Source: Epiperipatus broadwayi (lineage: Eukaryota > Onychophora > Udeonychophora > Euonychophora > Peripatidae). From it: 64,000 nt of DNA. The stretch is from positions 2,420,001 through 2,484,000 of the forward strand of contig JAQFVV010012572.1 of NCBI GenBank assembly GCA_028023455.1, written 5' to 3'. The notes beneath the pieces are model-generated. The model was given only the letters and a program-made list of their open reading frames with translations. It ran no database searches and had not been told where the DNA came from. The translations under genes and the position numbers were made by a program. Positions 37,701-50,277 of the stretch are shown one piece after another (position 1 is the stretch's first letter; each line of letters starts with the position of its first letter).

Positions 37701-40446
37701 TGACCTATCAAAATTTACATTTGAAAACAAACTAATTTTAAAAATAAAAAAAATATACGAGTCATTTCTTTCTATATTTTTCTTTGTTTCTTTTTCTTTT
37801 ATTTATTTAAATTTAATACCATTCTATTTTATTCTTGCATGTGGAATTATTCTCAGTGATATGCAAATATTTGCTCTTCTTGCTAATGCTGTCATATGTA
37901 CCCATAATACTATGTGATAGTGTGTACACTGTCACATCATATCTCTTATACTGACAATAAATCAAACAATTGCTATTATTCATTTTAATAAATGATATCT
38001 ATATTTAATTAATATTTGTATCTAGGTATCTCTGTACCATAAAGGATAAAAAAATATTGAAATAATATCTGTAATGGATTTGAAGCTAAATATTAAATTG
38101 CAAAAGTTTAGCCCATAGTAAAATAAAAAAAGAAAAGAAATTAATGATCCTAATCCATCCATGTGACAAAACAAAAGCATTAAGATAATTTTTTTTTTTA
38201 AAAAAAAACTGATTTTATTCTAAACTTTGAATTATCTTTTGTTAATATAAAAATTGTTTAATTTTTCTTGAAAACTAAAAAAAAAATTTTTTTTTGCCTT
38301 ACAAATATACAGTAATACAAAATGAGATTAACTTACACATTTAGCTTAACTGTGAATCACTATTTTAACAGTTAACTTAATATAGACTAATTGTTTAATA
38401 TAGACTAATTGTTTAAATACTATAGTTAAAATTAAAAATCTGGAAATAAGTAACAGTTTTTAATATTCATATTTCTTTTATATGATGCTGGAAATTATTT
38501 CTCCTTAATGTTTTTTGTCATCTTATTAATAAATTTACTTTGTTTTTATTTATTCGTTGGATTTGGTTCCATTGTAATTGTCAAACTGATTTTTTTTTTC
38601 AAAATGTTTTTAGGTGGGAATCGATCCAGAAATATTTTGCTCTGAAGATCCCACTCTTAGTACAAAACTAATTACATAAGACAATATCAATAAACCTAGT
38701 TCTAGTTTGATGTTTGAAAGTTATCAAAAACATCTATTTGTTGCTTGATTAGTTAAGCAAAGCACCAAAGATTTTTGGATTACTTTTTGATTTGAGGAAG
38801 AGGGTGAGGGGATGGCTAGCTTGTAGAACTGAGCTAATAAGATGTAGTTTGCTGTTTGAATATGAAAACTTACTAAGCAACCGATCATATTGTAAATAAA
38901 TAATTACATTTGTTTTGACAAGAGGATTAAATTTGCAGTGGATCTTTAATATCATACCTAAAGAGGCGTGTGTGTGTGGGGGGGGGGAGATAAAACACAC
39001 AAGTAGATAAAAATATACTAGGTGTTGAAACAAACTCAGTAATATGTTTAAAACTTGATTATAATAAATTAATAATCATTCATTTCAAAAATTTTTATAC
39101 ATATATATACAGAAAAATACAAGTTAATATAATTACTGGGAAGAGGTTTGCAAAGGGATTAACTTTTTGTATATTATATGCATGAAAAAAAAAAATAGCC
39201 TGCTAAATTTATGTGCTGGGTATGACATCCATACACATCCACTGTGCTACATTTTTATTCTTATTTATGTTAAATTTTTTTATGACCTCTCATCACCTGT
39301 TTTAAAAATCCGTTCTCTTTTGTGTTTGCAAAATCATTAATTACTTTTCTAACACATTAAGGTGTATAATTATATATTTTAATTAGTTATCCCTTTAAGG
39401 CTAACAAAAATCATAATAAAGATTGGAAGAACTTATTCTATATCATAGATTTTTAAACTTTCAGTGACCAGTTTCACAAGATTTTAGGACTTGGTAGATC
39501 TTACCGGAGCAGCATTGCCAAATCAGATACTATAATAATTGCATAAATTTTCTTAAAAGTAGTAAAATATATAAAAATATAATCCATTACAAAAAAATAT
39601 ATAAATTTTTACTTTTACTAATTAATATTTAGTAAATAAACTTCTTTCATGTGTATTTTTTCAAATTTTATTTTTGAATCCATATTAATTAATAAAATGT
39701 GAATATTGCGTAAAAATATATGCAAAAGGAATTTATTTAGTAAATATTGAATATTTTTAAATTAAAAGTTCAAATTATTTAGAAATGCTCTTATTTCAAT
39801 ATGGTCTCTTTTTAATTTTAATTTTTAATTATGATTGTCCTTAAAGTCTGACAACTTGTTTTTAAATAATTTAATTTTACTTAATTAATTTCTAATGCTG
39901 TCAGTGGATACAAATTTATATACTTCTACTTAATTTTTACATGTTCTTATTTTTATATTTCACATACTTTTGCTTACATATATATCAGAGATTTAATAAT
40001 TTATTCCCTGTATCATTACATAGCAATATTGCAAATATATATATATATATATTGTAAAAATATATAATCTCCAGTTGAAACTGTTCATAGTGAATATTAG
40101 ATACTGCTACAAAATTAATCTATTAATTTTCCAAAACTGAGATGCATTAAGTACCTGTTAAAATTTTTTTTATCAGCCGTATTACATTTGCAATCTGTGA
40201 TCATATATTTTTAAATAAACTATATTATGAGGAAAGTAGTGGAATTATAGCTCAAAAAATATTTTTAGTAACCCAAAAAGTAACAAGTAGCTCAGAATGA
40301 AAAACAAATAGAATGAAAAGGTCACGTAACATTCAAACTGGCAATACTGTATTGAAACATGCTGTCTTGTCCATTATAGAATTTCAATTGGATTAAGCTG
40401 ATTATCTATTCATTAGTTAACTCTACACTCAACTATTATTATTAAT

Positions 40447-40559
40447 AGTCACAAGCGTCGTTAGCCAAGAGGTCATCGTAGCCACCCTGCAAGCAAGTAG
40501 TTGGTTGCAGACGGTTGTGGGTTCACGTCCCGGCCGATGCTATGACATATAGAAAAAAA
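40447..40559 (+). mobile_element. tRNA-derived SINE, copy 2
   Basis: Begins around GCGTCG...TTAGCCAAGAGGTCATCG (A-box region) and contains the B-box GGTTCACGTCC. It shares the block TGTGGGTTC(A/G)CGTCCCGG and then CCGATGCTATGACA with copy 1, and ends in an A-tract. An exact 17-bp direct repeat, CAACTATTATTATTAAT, flanks it (40430-40446 and 40560-40576). Copy 2 differs from copy 1 mainly in the anticodon and variable arm, so the tRNA fold is weaker. The exact duplication points to LINE-driven insertion. Confidence 0.85.
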
Positions 40560-40915
40560 CAACTATTATTATTAATTGATGATTATCATTTGCCCTGATT
40601 AGATTAAGCATGTCTTCTTAATCTGGAATAACAATTAAATTCTGTAATTAATTATCAATCGTCATATAAACATGGTGCATATCTATATATGTTCAATCAA
40701 TACACAATAAAAGTAATAAATATTAAAAGAGAATAAAATAAAATGAAAATAAAAGTGCAGAATGACCAAATCCTAATTCAAATGCAACAGAGTATCTATT
40801 GAAAAATATGTATTATAATTAGTTAATGGACCTCCTTGCTTATGTAATGCATCACCTTCCCTTACAATTAAATTTTGTTGTATATGACTTAATATTACCT
40901 GAACCAGATAAAACT

Positions 40916-41640
40916 GATAATTCAATTCAATTTATTAAGCATGTAACAACAGATTAGTAACAATCCAACTATCTTACAGCTTTTACAAACCAAGAATTAG
41001 TTTACATTGTTTTATAAAATCATGACAATTCAAATTAAATATATCAACATTTAAAAATGTTTTGTTATATAATATGCGCATTCTAATCATAGCAGAATTC
41101 TTATAAATATTATGATTATATTTTTTAATATAAAATAAATTACTATTTCTAGTTATATTAGGAATTCTATAATATATATTATGAACAAATTCCTATACAT
41201 CAAATTCACGTAAAATAATTTTTCTTAAAAATATTACATCATTCAACATTATTTTTTTCATAAGATATGCTTCACAATCTAAAGGTAATTCCAAACTTAC
41301 ATACTTAAAGTACTTCTGCAGTCGTTCCTCATAACATTTTGTGTCGGAATTCTAAACAACAGAACAATAATTAATTATAGGCACAGGAGGCATTACATAA
41401 AATAAATAAATGCAAGTTGGTCTATGTGAAACTGTTTTTGATCTTGCTATAATCCCATTAATCTTATTACATTTAAGAATAATTTCATTATTGTGGATCA
41501 AAAAAAGACCATTACTATTAAATCAAATCCCTAAATCCATTATCCTATTTTATTTAATACTATCAATCATAATGATTTTTTCTTGATAAAGTTTATATAT
41601 TACAAAATAAGTTATTGTTTCGAGTATGACTAATGAAGAC
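40916..41640 (-). mobile_element. CR1/jockey-superfamily LINE, 3' fragment (minus strand)
   Basis: On the minus strand, frames starting near 41540 read a decayed D-L-G-I..F-N-S-N block, IIARSKTVSHRPTC, YEERLQKYFKYVSLELPLDC, ILREFDV, FVHNIYYRIPNITRNSNLFY and NSAMIRMRILYN. These correspond to the end of the RT and the C-terminal tail of CR1/jockey-type LINEs (the N-L-F-Y and N-S-x-x-x-R-M pattern). The 3' end carries an AATTCAATTCAATT short repeat (40920-40933), the kind of tail these LINEs have. Several stops are present. The clade assignment is from recall of the motif pattern and is moderate. Confidence 0.65.
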
Positions 41641-42229
41641 TAAGTTCATATTTGTCTGATTATATGAACTTATTTTGCATTTGCTTGTCATTTTTCAATA
41701 TTTATAAATATACCTGAGTTTTCCTGCATTCAGTGTTTTCATATATCTTGTAAATTATTTAATTATTGGGCAGTCTTAAATATTTGATTTTTATTCTGGC
41801 CTGAATTTGAATGTTTTTGTTAAATCAAAGCTATACTCTTTATTTACATTAATCAGTATTAGATAGTTTTGGCCTTTCTTTTATTGAATAATCATGTAAG
41901 TATTGAGTATATTATTAGACAGTAGATAGCAGAAACAAACTGCATTTGTTAATAAGTAAAAATCTCGCACAAAGGCTTCTAAATCCGCAGTCTTCAATAT
42001 TACCTTAAAAGACATTTCTTTACGATTATTATTAAATTATGTTTTAGAATTACTTACAACTTGGAAATGTCACCTTTTGTAAAGTGATACAGTAGTCATT
42101 CAGTGTGTATGTATAGCCTCACTATTTTTGTTGTCATTTGTTTCCAAACTTTGGAAATAATCAGACCTATATAGTATTCATGTTATAATATAGGAAAATA
42201 TCCCAGTGCAAAACCCTAGCTGAAAATTC

Positions 42230-42371
42230 AAATACAAAATGTTCAAATCACCCTCCCAAACATTGTTTTTTTTAGTAACACCCTCATTGAATAAATATAA
42301 CGCCTGAACTTTAAACAGCTCATTGCTGATAAAACATAATGTTTGGGAGGGTGATTTGAACATTGTATTTT
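42230..42371. mobile_element. Foldback element F3, about 140 bp
   Basis: The left arm GTTCAAATCACCCTCCCAAA (42241-42260, with flanks) is the complement of TTTGGGAGGGTGATTTGAAC (42342-42361). The paired region extends about 35 bases, and about 70 bases separate the arms. Two minus-strand ORFs across it are artefacts of the palindrome. It is non-coding MITE-like DNA inside thymosin intron 1. Confidence 0.85.
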
Positions 42372-43509
42372 AAAACTGAATACTTTTAGACATCTATAAA
42401 ATTTAACACAAAAATTAGAATAATGCAGATCTGAAAAATACCTTACAGTAGTAAATTTAGAGAGTGTGTGCAAGATGAGAAATGGATATTTGAGGGTCAC
42501 TCATATGCACATGTAGCTGTTGTGAAATTTATATATTTAAATTTATAAATTTTTAATTTGCTAAATTTATATTTAATGTTTTTCAAAAATATGTAAAGAA
42601 TTCATGAATACAGGGAAATTATATATATATTTCAATTGGCTTAGCATAAATTAAATTTCACAGGATATTTGAAAGATGAGTTAACTTAAAAAATATTGCA
42701 ATTGGTTACTTTGCGAGCTCATATTATTGTAGTAATATAACTGTGAGGTATCTATTGATATATAAAGTATTGAATTTTTAATAAATGTATTCATAAATAA
42801 ATATAAAATCTCTGCATACTTAATAATTATGCATAACCATTTTCCATTTCCTTTCTTTAATAATAATGTCCGCACTTGAAAAAAAAAAAATCATATCCAA
42901 AAATTCATTGAACACTGCATTATTGGTTGTTTGTAAATTGAAATATATAAAAAAACTTTTTCTTAACCCAAAAATTAATTCTGAAAATATTTACCTGGTT
43001 GTGGAAGAGGGATTTCCTATTTTACAGGATATCCTAGCTTGCTTTCTTTATTTGTGTAATAATTTGATTTTTTTTTATTTCCTTAGACGCAAAGTAATAA
43101 ACAATTAGTAAAAAAAAAATAGTCACATAAGTTTTGTTCTTTAGTTTTTATTTTAATGCATGATATTTGCATGTTATGCTTTTGTTTTTATTTTTTTTTA
43201 TTATTTTAGCTAATTAACAAAATGGCAGTTATTATCAGGAAATGAGTAAGCATGTATACAAAATTATAAAATTTATAATTACTTCTTTTAAACCAAATGT
43301 ATCATGCATGTAAAAAAAAAAAAAATGTACCAATGTTAGCATGTGTTGGATGAAGGAAGATGAGTATTAAAAAATATCAGTATATATATTTATTTATAAA
43401 GCAAATGTTTTTATATTATACTGGAATAGATACATTTCTCTTATATATCATTTCCTGGTCATGTGATCTGCCATTTTGAAGCAATTTCAATGAAAGCATG
43501 CTTGTCTAG

Positions 43510-43623
43510 ATGTGAAGCAGGAGAGAGACCACTTCAACCTGATTCAGGGGGTGGAACATTTCGAGAAGACGAGTCTCCATCACACAGAAACCACTGAGAA
43601 AGTAATACTTCCAAATGCTGAAG
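43510..43623 (+). CDS. cib: Beta-thymosin gene, exon 2 (repeat 2; short cryptic exon)
   Basis: This 114-base exon is too short to give a long ORF. It starts after the acceptor TTGTCTAG and ends at GAAG/GTTAGA, a donor with a non-consensus +3 base. With the G carried over from exon 1, its 38 codons begin DVKQERDHFNLIQGVEHF, then give the core SLHHTET and EKVILPNAE. The same 38-residue spacing (DV..E, helix, L.HTET, EK..LP..E) is seen in the second repeat of ciboulot-type proteins. The usual LK before HTET is LH here. Phase 1 at both ends, intact frame and clear repeat homology make it a real exon; whether it is constitutive is unknown. Confidence 0.88.
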
Positions 43624-46350
43624 GTTAGAACTTCTGCAGAAACTTTTAAGTGTTATAGCTGGTTTCATGTTGCTAATAAAGTAGAGAATGATAGAAAATC
43701 ATGATAGATACTTTTGTGGTGTTTGATTACAAATATGTGATTTTTTGTATTTAAATATACATGGAGAGAGAAATTGTCAAAGTAAAGGCAATACCTTTCA
43801 AATTAGCACTGTATTTTTGTTTTGTAATTACAGACATATTACATGAAAACATTTTTATTTTTACAGAAATAACCCTAAAGAAATGATAAATAGTATCTTC
43901 AAAAAAGTTGATATCAGCTTTATAGATCTGTAGAAGAAATACTAGAGATCAAATGTTAGTTGTCAATTACCTGTAGCAGGATACAAATGGATTTAAAAAA
44001 TATATAGAAAGTTGTTATTAGAGTTTTGAGAAATATTGCTAAAAGAGATGTAAAACAAGAAGAGGTTATGATTTGATATTTAGTGGAGTGAACTGAATTA
44101 CTTTTTTTGGATATTTTGAAAAATATATAGATTGGAAAGGTAGAAATTGTATTATAAAATTTGTATATGTATCTCAATATTTATAAGCTTTTAGAAATAA
44201 TTTTCTCATACAGATATGGTTATGTGAAGATAGAAAACTGTCATAGCTCTGTTTTGTTAGTAATGTGGGTTGAATACTATTATTCTGAAACCGTGACTTT
44301 GATAACTTGTATTCTAACAAATACACTTAAAATGTAAACTACACTAACATTGTGTTTAATTCTGACAAATTTATCCTTTTTAAAGCAAAATTCTATAAGT
44401 ATTTTTTTTTTTTTTAAAAAAAAGATCTTGAAGCAACATGTTTACTTTTTAAAGAATTTGTTGTTCTTTTTATTATAATTATTGAATGCTTTAATTCCAT
44501 ATTTTTCAAATTTCCTAATTGAAAAGAATCAAAAATCAAGAGTTTTGGTATAATTGTATTCAATTTGTGTATACTCAGATAAGTTGTTATGAATTTTGAT
44601 TTAACAAAGAGAATTGTAACACATTGAAGATAAAAGAGTATTGTATCAGGTTAGCTGATGAGACAGTATTTGGAAAGGAAAATGAGCGTAACACAATGTT
44701 AGATAATTGATGAAGGTAGAAAGAAAGTTTGTGATTGAAATAAATAATGAAAGTAGATGATGAGTTTTAACAATTAAGAATTTGTATTTGACAAATAATA
44801 TAAAAAAATAAATTTGTAATGCCTAAACTGGTTTTTAATAATCTAATTTTATGAGTTATTCAAATTAAATTTAAGAAAAATGTTTGTTAAATGTTTTTTT
44901 TTTGTTTGGTTTGGAGTTTAGCTTCATAAGAACAGTAATGTGTATAACAATAAAGAGTGAAAAACTTGGGAATTGAAGTATGGTTGTGAAAGAGAAGAAA
45001 AGAGTTGAGTTGGAAGAATAATATTAGCAATACAGAATCATAAAGGGTAACAGTTAATGAAGAATTACACGTATTAAATGAAATTGTACTTTGAGATTAG
45101 ATAGTTATGAAAGGTTATTGGGATAACAGGGAGAGGTGATAGTAAAAGAAAGAAATTAATGATGTTAAAAAAAAAAAAGAGTAATTATAATATTTAAAAA
45201 GATCAGCAAGAAAGTAAATTAAAGTGTGAAGATGGTCAAGTTTGATAAACAGGATTTCTGCCTTTTGGGTTATGACTAATTGGATTGTGATGTTGTGTTC
45301 ATGCATTATTTGCAACTGAAATTCATTTTTTTATTACTAATATTAAAGTATCTTGAGTTTGTTATTAAATTAATTATTCCAGCTACTGAAACTTCAGTTT
45401 CTGATATCCAGAGTCATATTGAACTAACATGATGCTTAAAAAATAAGCACAATTACAAATTGTATAGTATATGTCTACTATAATAAAAATGCATTATTTC
45501 CATCAATATTTTTCACTGCAATTGTTGCTAAAGCATCAATATTTTGTTCTTAATTTGATTCATTTAAGGATTTTCAGTGCAGACATCTTGAAAAAGTTGA
45601 ATTTGCAAAATCATCACTAACATTGACTAAATATCACTGTCTTACAATAGTCGATTATCTTTATGGCCGAACTTATAACTCAACACATTTAATTTAATGT
45701 AATTTCATAGAACCATGCATTGTTTGTAGTATTATGTTGAATGTGGGTATAAAACCAGTCTAAATCTAAAAATACAAATAATCTTAATTTTGATGTTATT
45801 TTTTGATTTTGGCTCAATCATTATCATGTCTTGATTATATAAAAGTAAGAATATAAAGTCAGTAATTTTCTGTCATTCTCAAGATTGCAACCATATTAAC
45901 AACATGAATTGACAATGTGTGTGTGCTGCTTTTTTGCTTGCATTTAAAAACTTATTTTTCTAACCTAGAAAAAGTTCAAGTAATCTTTAAGCAGCTTATT
46001 AAACATCAATCCTTTGCATTGCTTCCAATCACTGAATAACAAGTTCACATCATTTGATGTACAACCTTATTTCTAATGATTTTTAGTGCTTAGTTTTTTA
46101 AGCTTATTTATTTATTACTGGGCAGCCATTTTTGTTCATTCCAATAATCATCTTAGCCAATCATTTCATCTGGATGCTTATATTACTATCTTAAATACAT
46201 ATTAAAAAAAAAAAAATTAAATCCAATATATTAATATTTTTTATAAGTGGCTATTTAATTTTAAATATCTAACAATACTTTTTCTTGAACTAACCTGATT
46301 TTGTTTGGTTGGTAACATTTACAATTATATGTGTATAATGTTATGGTTAG
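43624..46350 (+). other. Thymosin intron 2 (2.7 kb, phase 1)
   Basis: Bounded by GTTAGA and TATGGTTAG. Mostly A+T-rich, with an RT remnant near 44.6 kb and A-runs near 45170 and 46205. Confidence 0.8.
44600..44770 (+). mobile_element. LINE reverse-transcriptase remnant
   Basis: The reading CIRLADETVFGKENERNTML then DN (44643-44708) corresponds to the RT active-site block (R-L-A-D-D-T..., second Asp replaced by Glu) and the residues that follow it in LINE polymerases. The following 60 bases, frameshifted, carry an EIN-like step. Surrounding DNA from about 43.85 to 45.3 kb may belong to the same decayed element, but I cannot define its ends. Confidence 0.5.
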
Positions 46351-46461
46351 ATGTCGCTCAGGAAAAAGTGTTTATACATCGAGGAAAAGTTCTCGAAGGA
46401 GTGACGATGTATGATAAGAGTCAACTCACTCCAACAGAAACCAAGGATAAAACCAATGACG
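46351..46461 (+). CDS. cib: Beta-thymosin gene, exon 3 (repeat 3, degenerate)
   Basis: An acceptor TATGGTTAG and a strong donor ACG/GTAAGA bound 111 bases (37 codons with the carried-over G). It reads DVAQEKVFIHRGKVLEGVTM, a helix region, then SQLTPTETKDK and ends in TND. The repeat signature is weakened: the core LK.TET is LTPTET (no Lys after Leu) and the usual EKN.LP..E ending is shortened to DKTND. Beta-thymosin repeats with such changes often bind actin poorly, so this one may be a spacer or a low-affinity module (inference). The in-frame Met codon inside the ORF is not a start. Confidence 0.87.
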
Positions 46462-49400
46462 GTAAGATATTTCAAAATATACGCAGGTGTTGAGGTGATG
46501 GTTTAATTTTCAGATTATGATTTCAAAATTACATAATAATAAAAAAATTCAACAAATAATCAATAATTGGTTCTTCACTAAAAAAACTGGTTAATTATTT
46601 CTGATGGCTAAGAAGCAACTATTATACTAATTGTTTCAAGGATATAGAGAATGAAAAATATATATTAGATAAAAACTAATTACACATTAATTAATCTGGT
46701 TTTTAATTCTAAGTTGTTACTTTTTTAAAAATTATTTACATGTTAATCATCCATTCATATTATTTATAACTATAAATTTAAAATACAGTATAGTACTGTA
46801 ATGAAAAGATTTGTGAATGTAATTCTATGTGAGTATGTTGAATAGATAAGTATAAATATTCAGATTTATACACATGTATCATTGTATATATCAGTAATAT
46901 TTTTTTCAGTATGATTAATCAACTACTTATTGGGGGGAAAAATAATAAATTGCATTTTTTTGGTTTTTAAAAATAAATACATTTATATGTATTTTTATTT
47001 TACAAAATTTATATGCACTCACATTCACATAAAAAGTAATCAGAATTCAACAATATTGTGCAACAAATATTTAAGGAAGATTGATGTATATATTCATTCT
47101 AAATGAAAATCATATAATTTTACATACACACTTGCAAACATATAGGAATAGGATTTAAAAATAGTATGCAATAAAAACATAAGGGAGATTGATACATATA
47201 TATTCATTCTAAATGAATAGTATAACATATTTAAGTAGTCATCGATTAGCCATCGCACGCTGCTTGATGTCGCTGTTTCCATGCAAAACCACAGAAATAT
47301 GCCATTTACGCGGCCTATGGAACAGTTCTGTTCATATTAGCTGCTAAGCAGGCCTAGATGGAGTTGCACAGCAATATTATGGACCGCTTTTGTGCTTTGC
47401 GATACTATGCAAATAGCGCACACTGCACAGATCGCTACGAAATGATGTGACGGTGTTTAATGTAGTTAAAAAATGTAAAAAAAAAATAAATGTAAATCCC
47501 TATTTTAAAAAAAACTAACAGGTGAAAATGTTATATTTATTTGTTTTTGAATAAATAATAACAAAATTGTAAATCAGCCTGGTAACATATCTTGGTTTTT
47601 GTAGCAACAGAGCCATCAAGTGGCGTGCGGTGGCTAATCGACTACAACCCATATTTTTGAAATGAATTTATTGAGTTTTTAATTTTTCGATACAGAAAGT
47701 CACCTCACAATTGTCAAAATCTTAAAATTATTAATACTGTCTATTGTGCTTTACAGGGCTGAACTGGGCATAAAGTTAGGCTCGGGGTGAGGTCAAAAGC
47801 CATTTAAAATTTTTTATGTTCATTACATGTTAAATATATAAAGATATGAATTTAAAATTAATACATTAATGAAAGCCATGTAATAATAAAAGGTTTTTTA
47901 TAAATTACTATTTATGACCATTGGTTTATTTTTCTATTCTCATTAATAGATCCATGTCAGATGATAATTATAAATGCTTCTAAATGATGTGATATAGCAA
48001 GCAAAAGATGCATACAATATTAATATGGAATTTAAAAAAAAAAAAAAACCCTGTGTTTTACCAGGTGGACCAGTTCAACCCTGATTTTACTGATGTATAT
48101 TATTACACACAAGGAGTTTCTGATCATAATTACTTCTTGATAGAAAAAAAAAGATCACAGATTTAATGTAATATGATATAATTGGGACTATGATATATCT
48201 ATTTTTATGTATCATTCATAATTATCAACACTTAGCTAAATGCCAACAGTCTTTTTTTCTCTCTTATTTATATAGAACAGATAAAAGATATTCGTTGATT
48301 AAAATAAATCGCGAGCAAAATTGAAAAGTTCCTACCAAGTAGTATATTGGTAAAGTCTGTATCACAAATTTATTAACTTCATTTGAAAGTTGCCATTATT
48401 TAATATCGTGTGGCATTAAAGATTTTGTTAATAAAAATAAAGAATTGGAAAACTAGTTTAGATTTTATATCCTCTTTTTGGTCAATTTTATTTTGTCAAA
48501 AATCTAAAACATCTGACATTTTAATTAATATCAAAAAAGTTTGTTCTTTCTTTATTATTTTTATAATGACTTTCTATGATCTTAATTCATTATTGTTAAA
48601 AACAATTGTTAAATAATTTTTAGAAGTAAAAAAAATGTTTTATTTTTATTTAAAATTTGTACAGTTTTGTAAATTAAATAAGAATTGGAATATTGAAAAC
48701 TCAATTCCCTCTAATTCTTTATCTAGCATTATCTTCCTGAAGATAATAATATCTAGATTCCATCAATTATTCAATGCCAGTTTAAGAGTATATGTGAGAA
48801 TAGTTGCCATTACTATTTAGTTTTTAAGAACCTTTGTTTGCATGGCATGATTTCCTATTATAAATATAATCCAAAAATTCTTAATTTTTTTCTTTTTAAA
48901 ATTTAGTTCAGTTTCATATATATAAATTTTATAATTTCTTTTTTTTTTTTTTTAGAAAAAAAAACAAAAAACTTTTTTTTATTAAACTAAATTTTGATAT
49001 TTCCTGTAATCTTTATCAAAGCATAATTCAGAAATTTACCAAAAAAAATAAAAACAAAAATAATGCCAGTGACTATTATGCTACAGTATTTTAAATAAAG
49101 AATGAAATTATTAATATTACAAAAACCTATCTTTTTAAAGTAGTAATTCATAAAAATTGACTAAAAATTAAAAAAACAACTATATATTATTTCTCCTATT
49201 GATATATAATTACTTTAAAAAGAATCTATATTATTTTTTATCATGTTATACATTCACTATAATTAAATGCTATCTTAATAAACAACATAATTTAAAATCT
49301 TAAACCATTAAATTCCAATACAATAAAATTTCAAATTAAATGATGATAAGCAAGATATTGTGTTCAGTTCAAAATTATATAGATTTTAAATTATATGCTC

Positions 49401-50277
49401 CTAATGCAATTTGATTTGTAAGAACATGTGTAACAAGTTTGAAAAAAATATTCTACAGATTCTATATGGAAAACTATACATAGATTTTTTTTAACATTTA
49501 TAGTCAATTTTTATGAAATAATATCTTTAAAAAGTAGATTTTTACAGTATTAATAATTCTATTTAAAAGAATAAAAAGAGAAAATTAAGTTTTTGTAAAT
49601 TACTATGGTTTATAGATTTGTTGCAAATTTTATATATGTAGGTTTTTCAACATATAAACTAATTATCTACAATCTGTTGTCAAGGCAACCTCTCTAGATA
49701 AAAGATGGATTCCTCCTATCTATAGAGTTATCTTGATTACAGATTCTATTGGTTTATTAAACTTTGGCTACTATGTGAATTACATTTGGAAACCAGAAAA
49801 CTATTGGCAATTTATGGTTTATTATATTTTAATAAGTTTTTTTGCTGTTTTTTAATTTGTATATATTTTTATTTTGATGTTTTAAATAAATTTATGACTT
49901 ATATCTTATCAAATTATTGGTGGATATTTTTTTAGACTTTTTATGTATGTAAAGTTCAGTTCAGTAAAAAGTTTTTTTGTTTTTTTTTTTAAAAAAAAGA
50001 TATGATGAAATTTATATACATGATTTCCTATTAGTGTTCAATAGAATACTTACGAAATATGCCAGCTCTTAACATAATGAATATTGGTATTCATAGTGTT
50101 AAATTTGTTAATAAAATTATCTTTAATATTTAAAATTTATATTTTTGTTTATAATTTAATAATTTCTTAATTTTTAGTAAGAGTTTTTGAATTACTTTTT
50201 TTTTATTTTTAAGATTGTTATGGTACTTATTATATTTTATGGCTCAGAAATAATTTATTTTATATTTTTATTTATAG
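46462..50277 (+). other. Thymosin intron 3 (3.8 kb, phase 1)
   Basis: Bounded by GTAAGA and TTTATAG. Contains the TIR element T1 and long poly-A/T tracts (48945-48980, 49978-49999). No additional repeat-coding exon was seen. Confidence 0.8.
47235..47645. mobile_element. TIR DNA-transposon derivative T1, about 410 bp
   Basis: The ends are inverted: CGATTAGCCATCGCACGCTG...CTTGATG on the left and CATCAAGTGGCGTGCGGTGG then CTAATCG on the right, about 30 bp with few mismatches. The body is clearly less A+T-rich than the intron around it (GCGGCCTATGGAACAGTTCT, GCACACTGCACAGATCGC). No transposase frame exists, and no clean target duplication was found, so the superfamily is unassigned. The same left end and body occur at the window's right edge (63880). 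Confidence 0.82.

Larger units (their letters stand above)
34755..43509 (+). other. Thymosin intron 1 (8.8 kb, phase 1)
   Basis: Bounded by GTGAGG and TTGTCTAG. Contents: simple A+T-rich DNA; a richer patch at 37240-37560 without a coding frame I can defend; a GT/G10 microsatellite at 38967-38987; a (TA)n at 40033-40051; SINE copy 2; a LINE 3' fragment; and foldback F3. No further beta-thymosin repeat (an LK.TET-like block with splice borders) was found in it. Confidence 0.8.
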
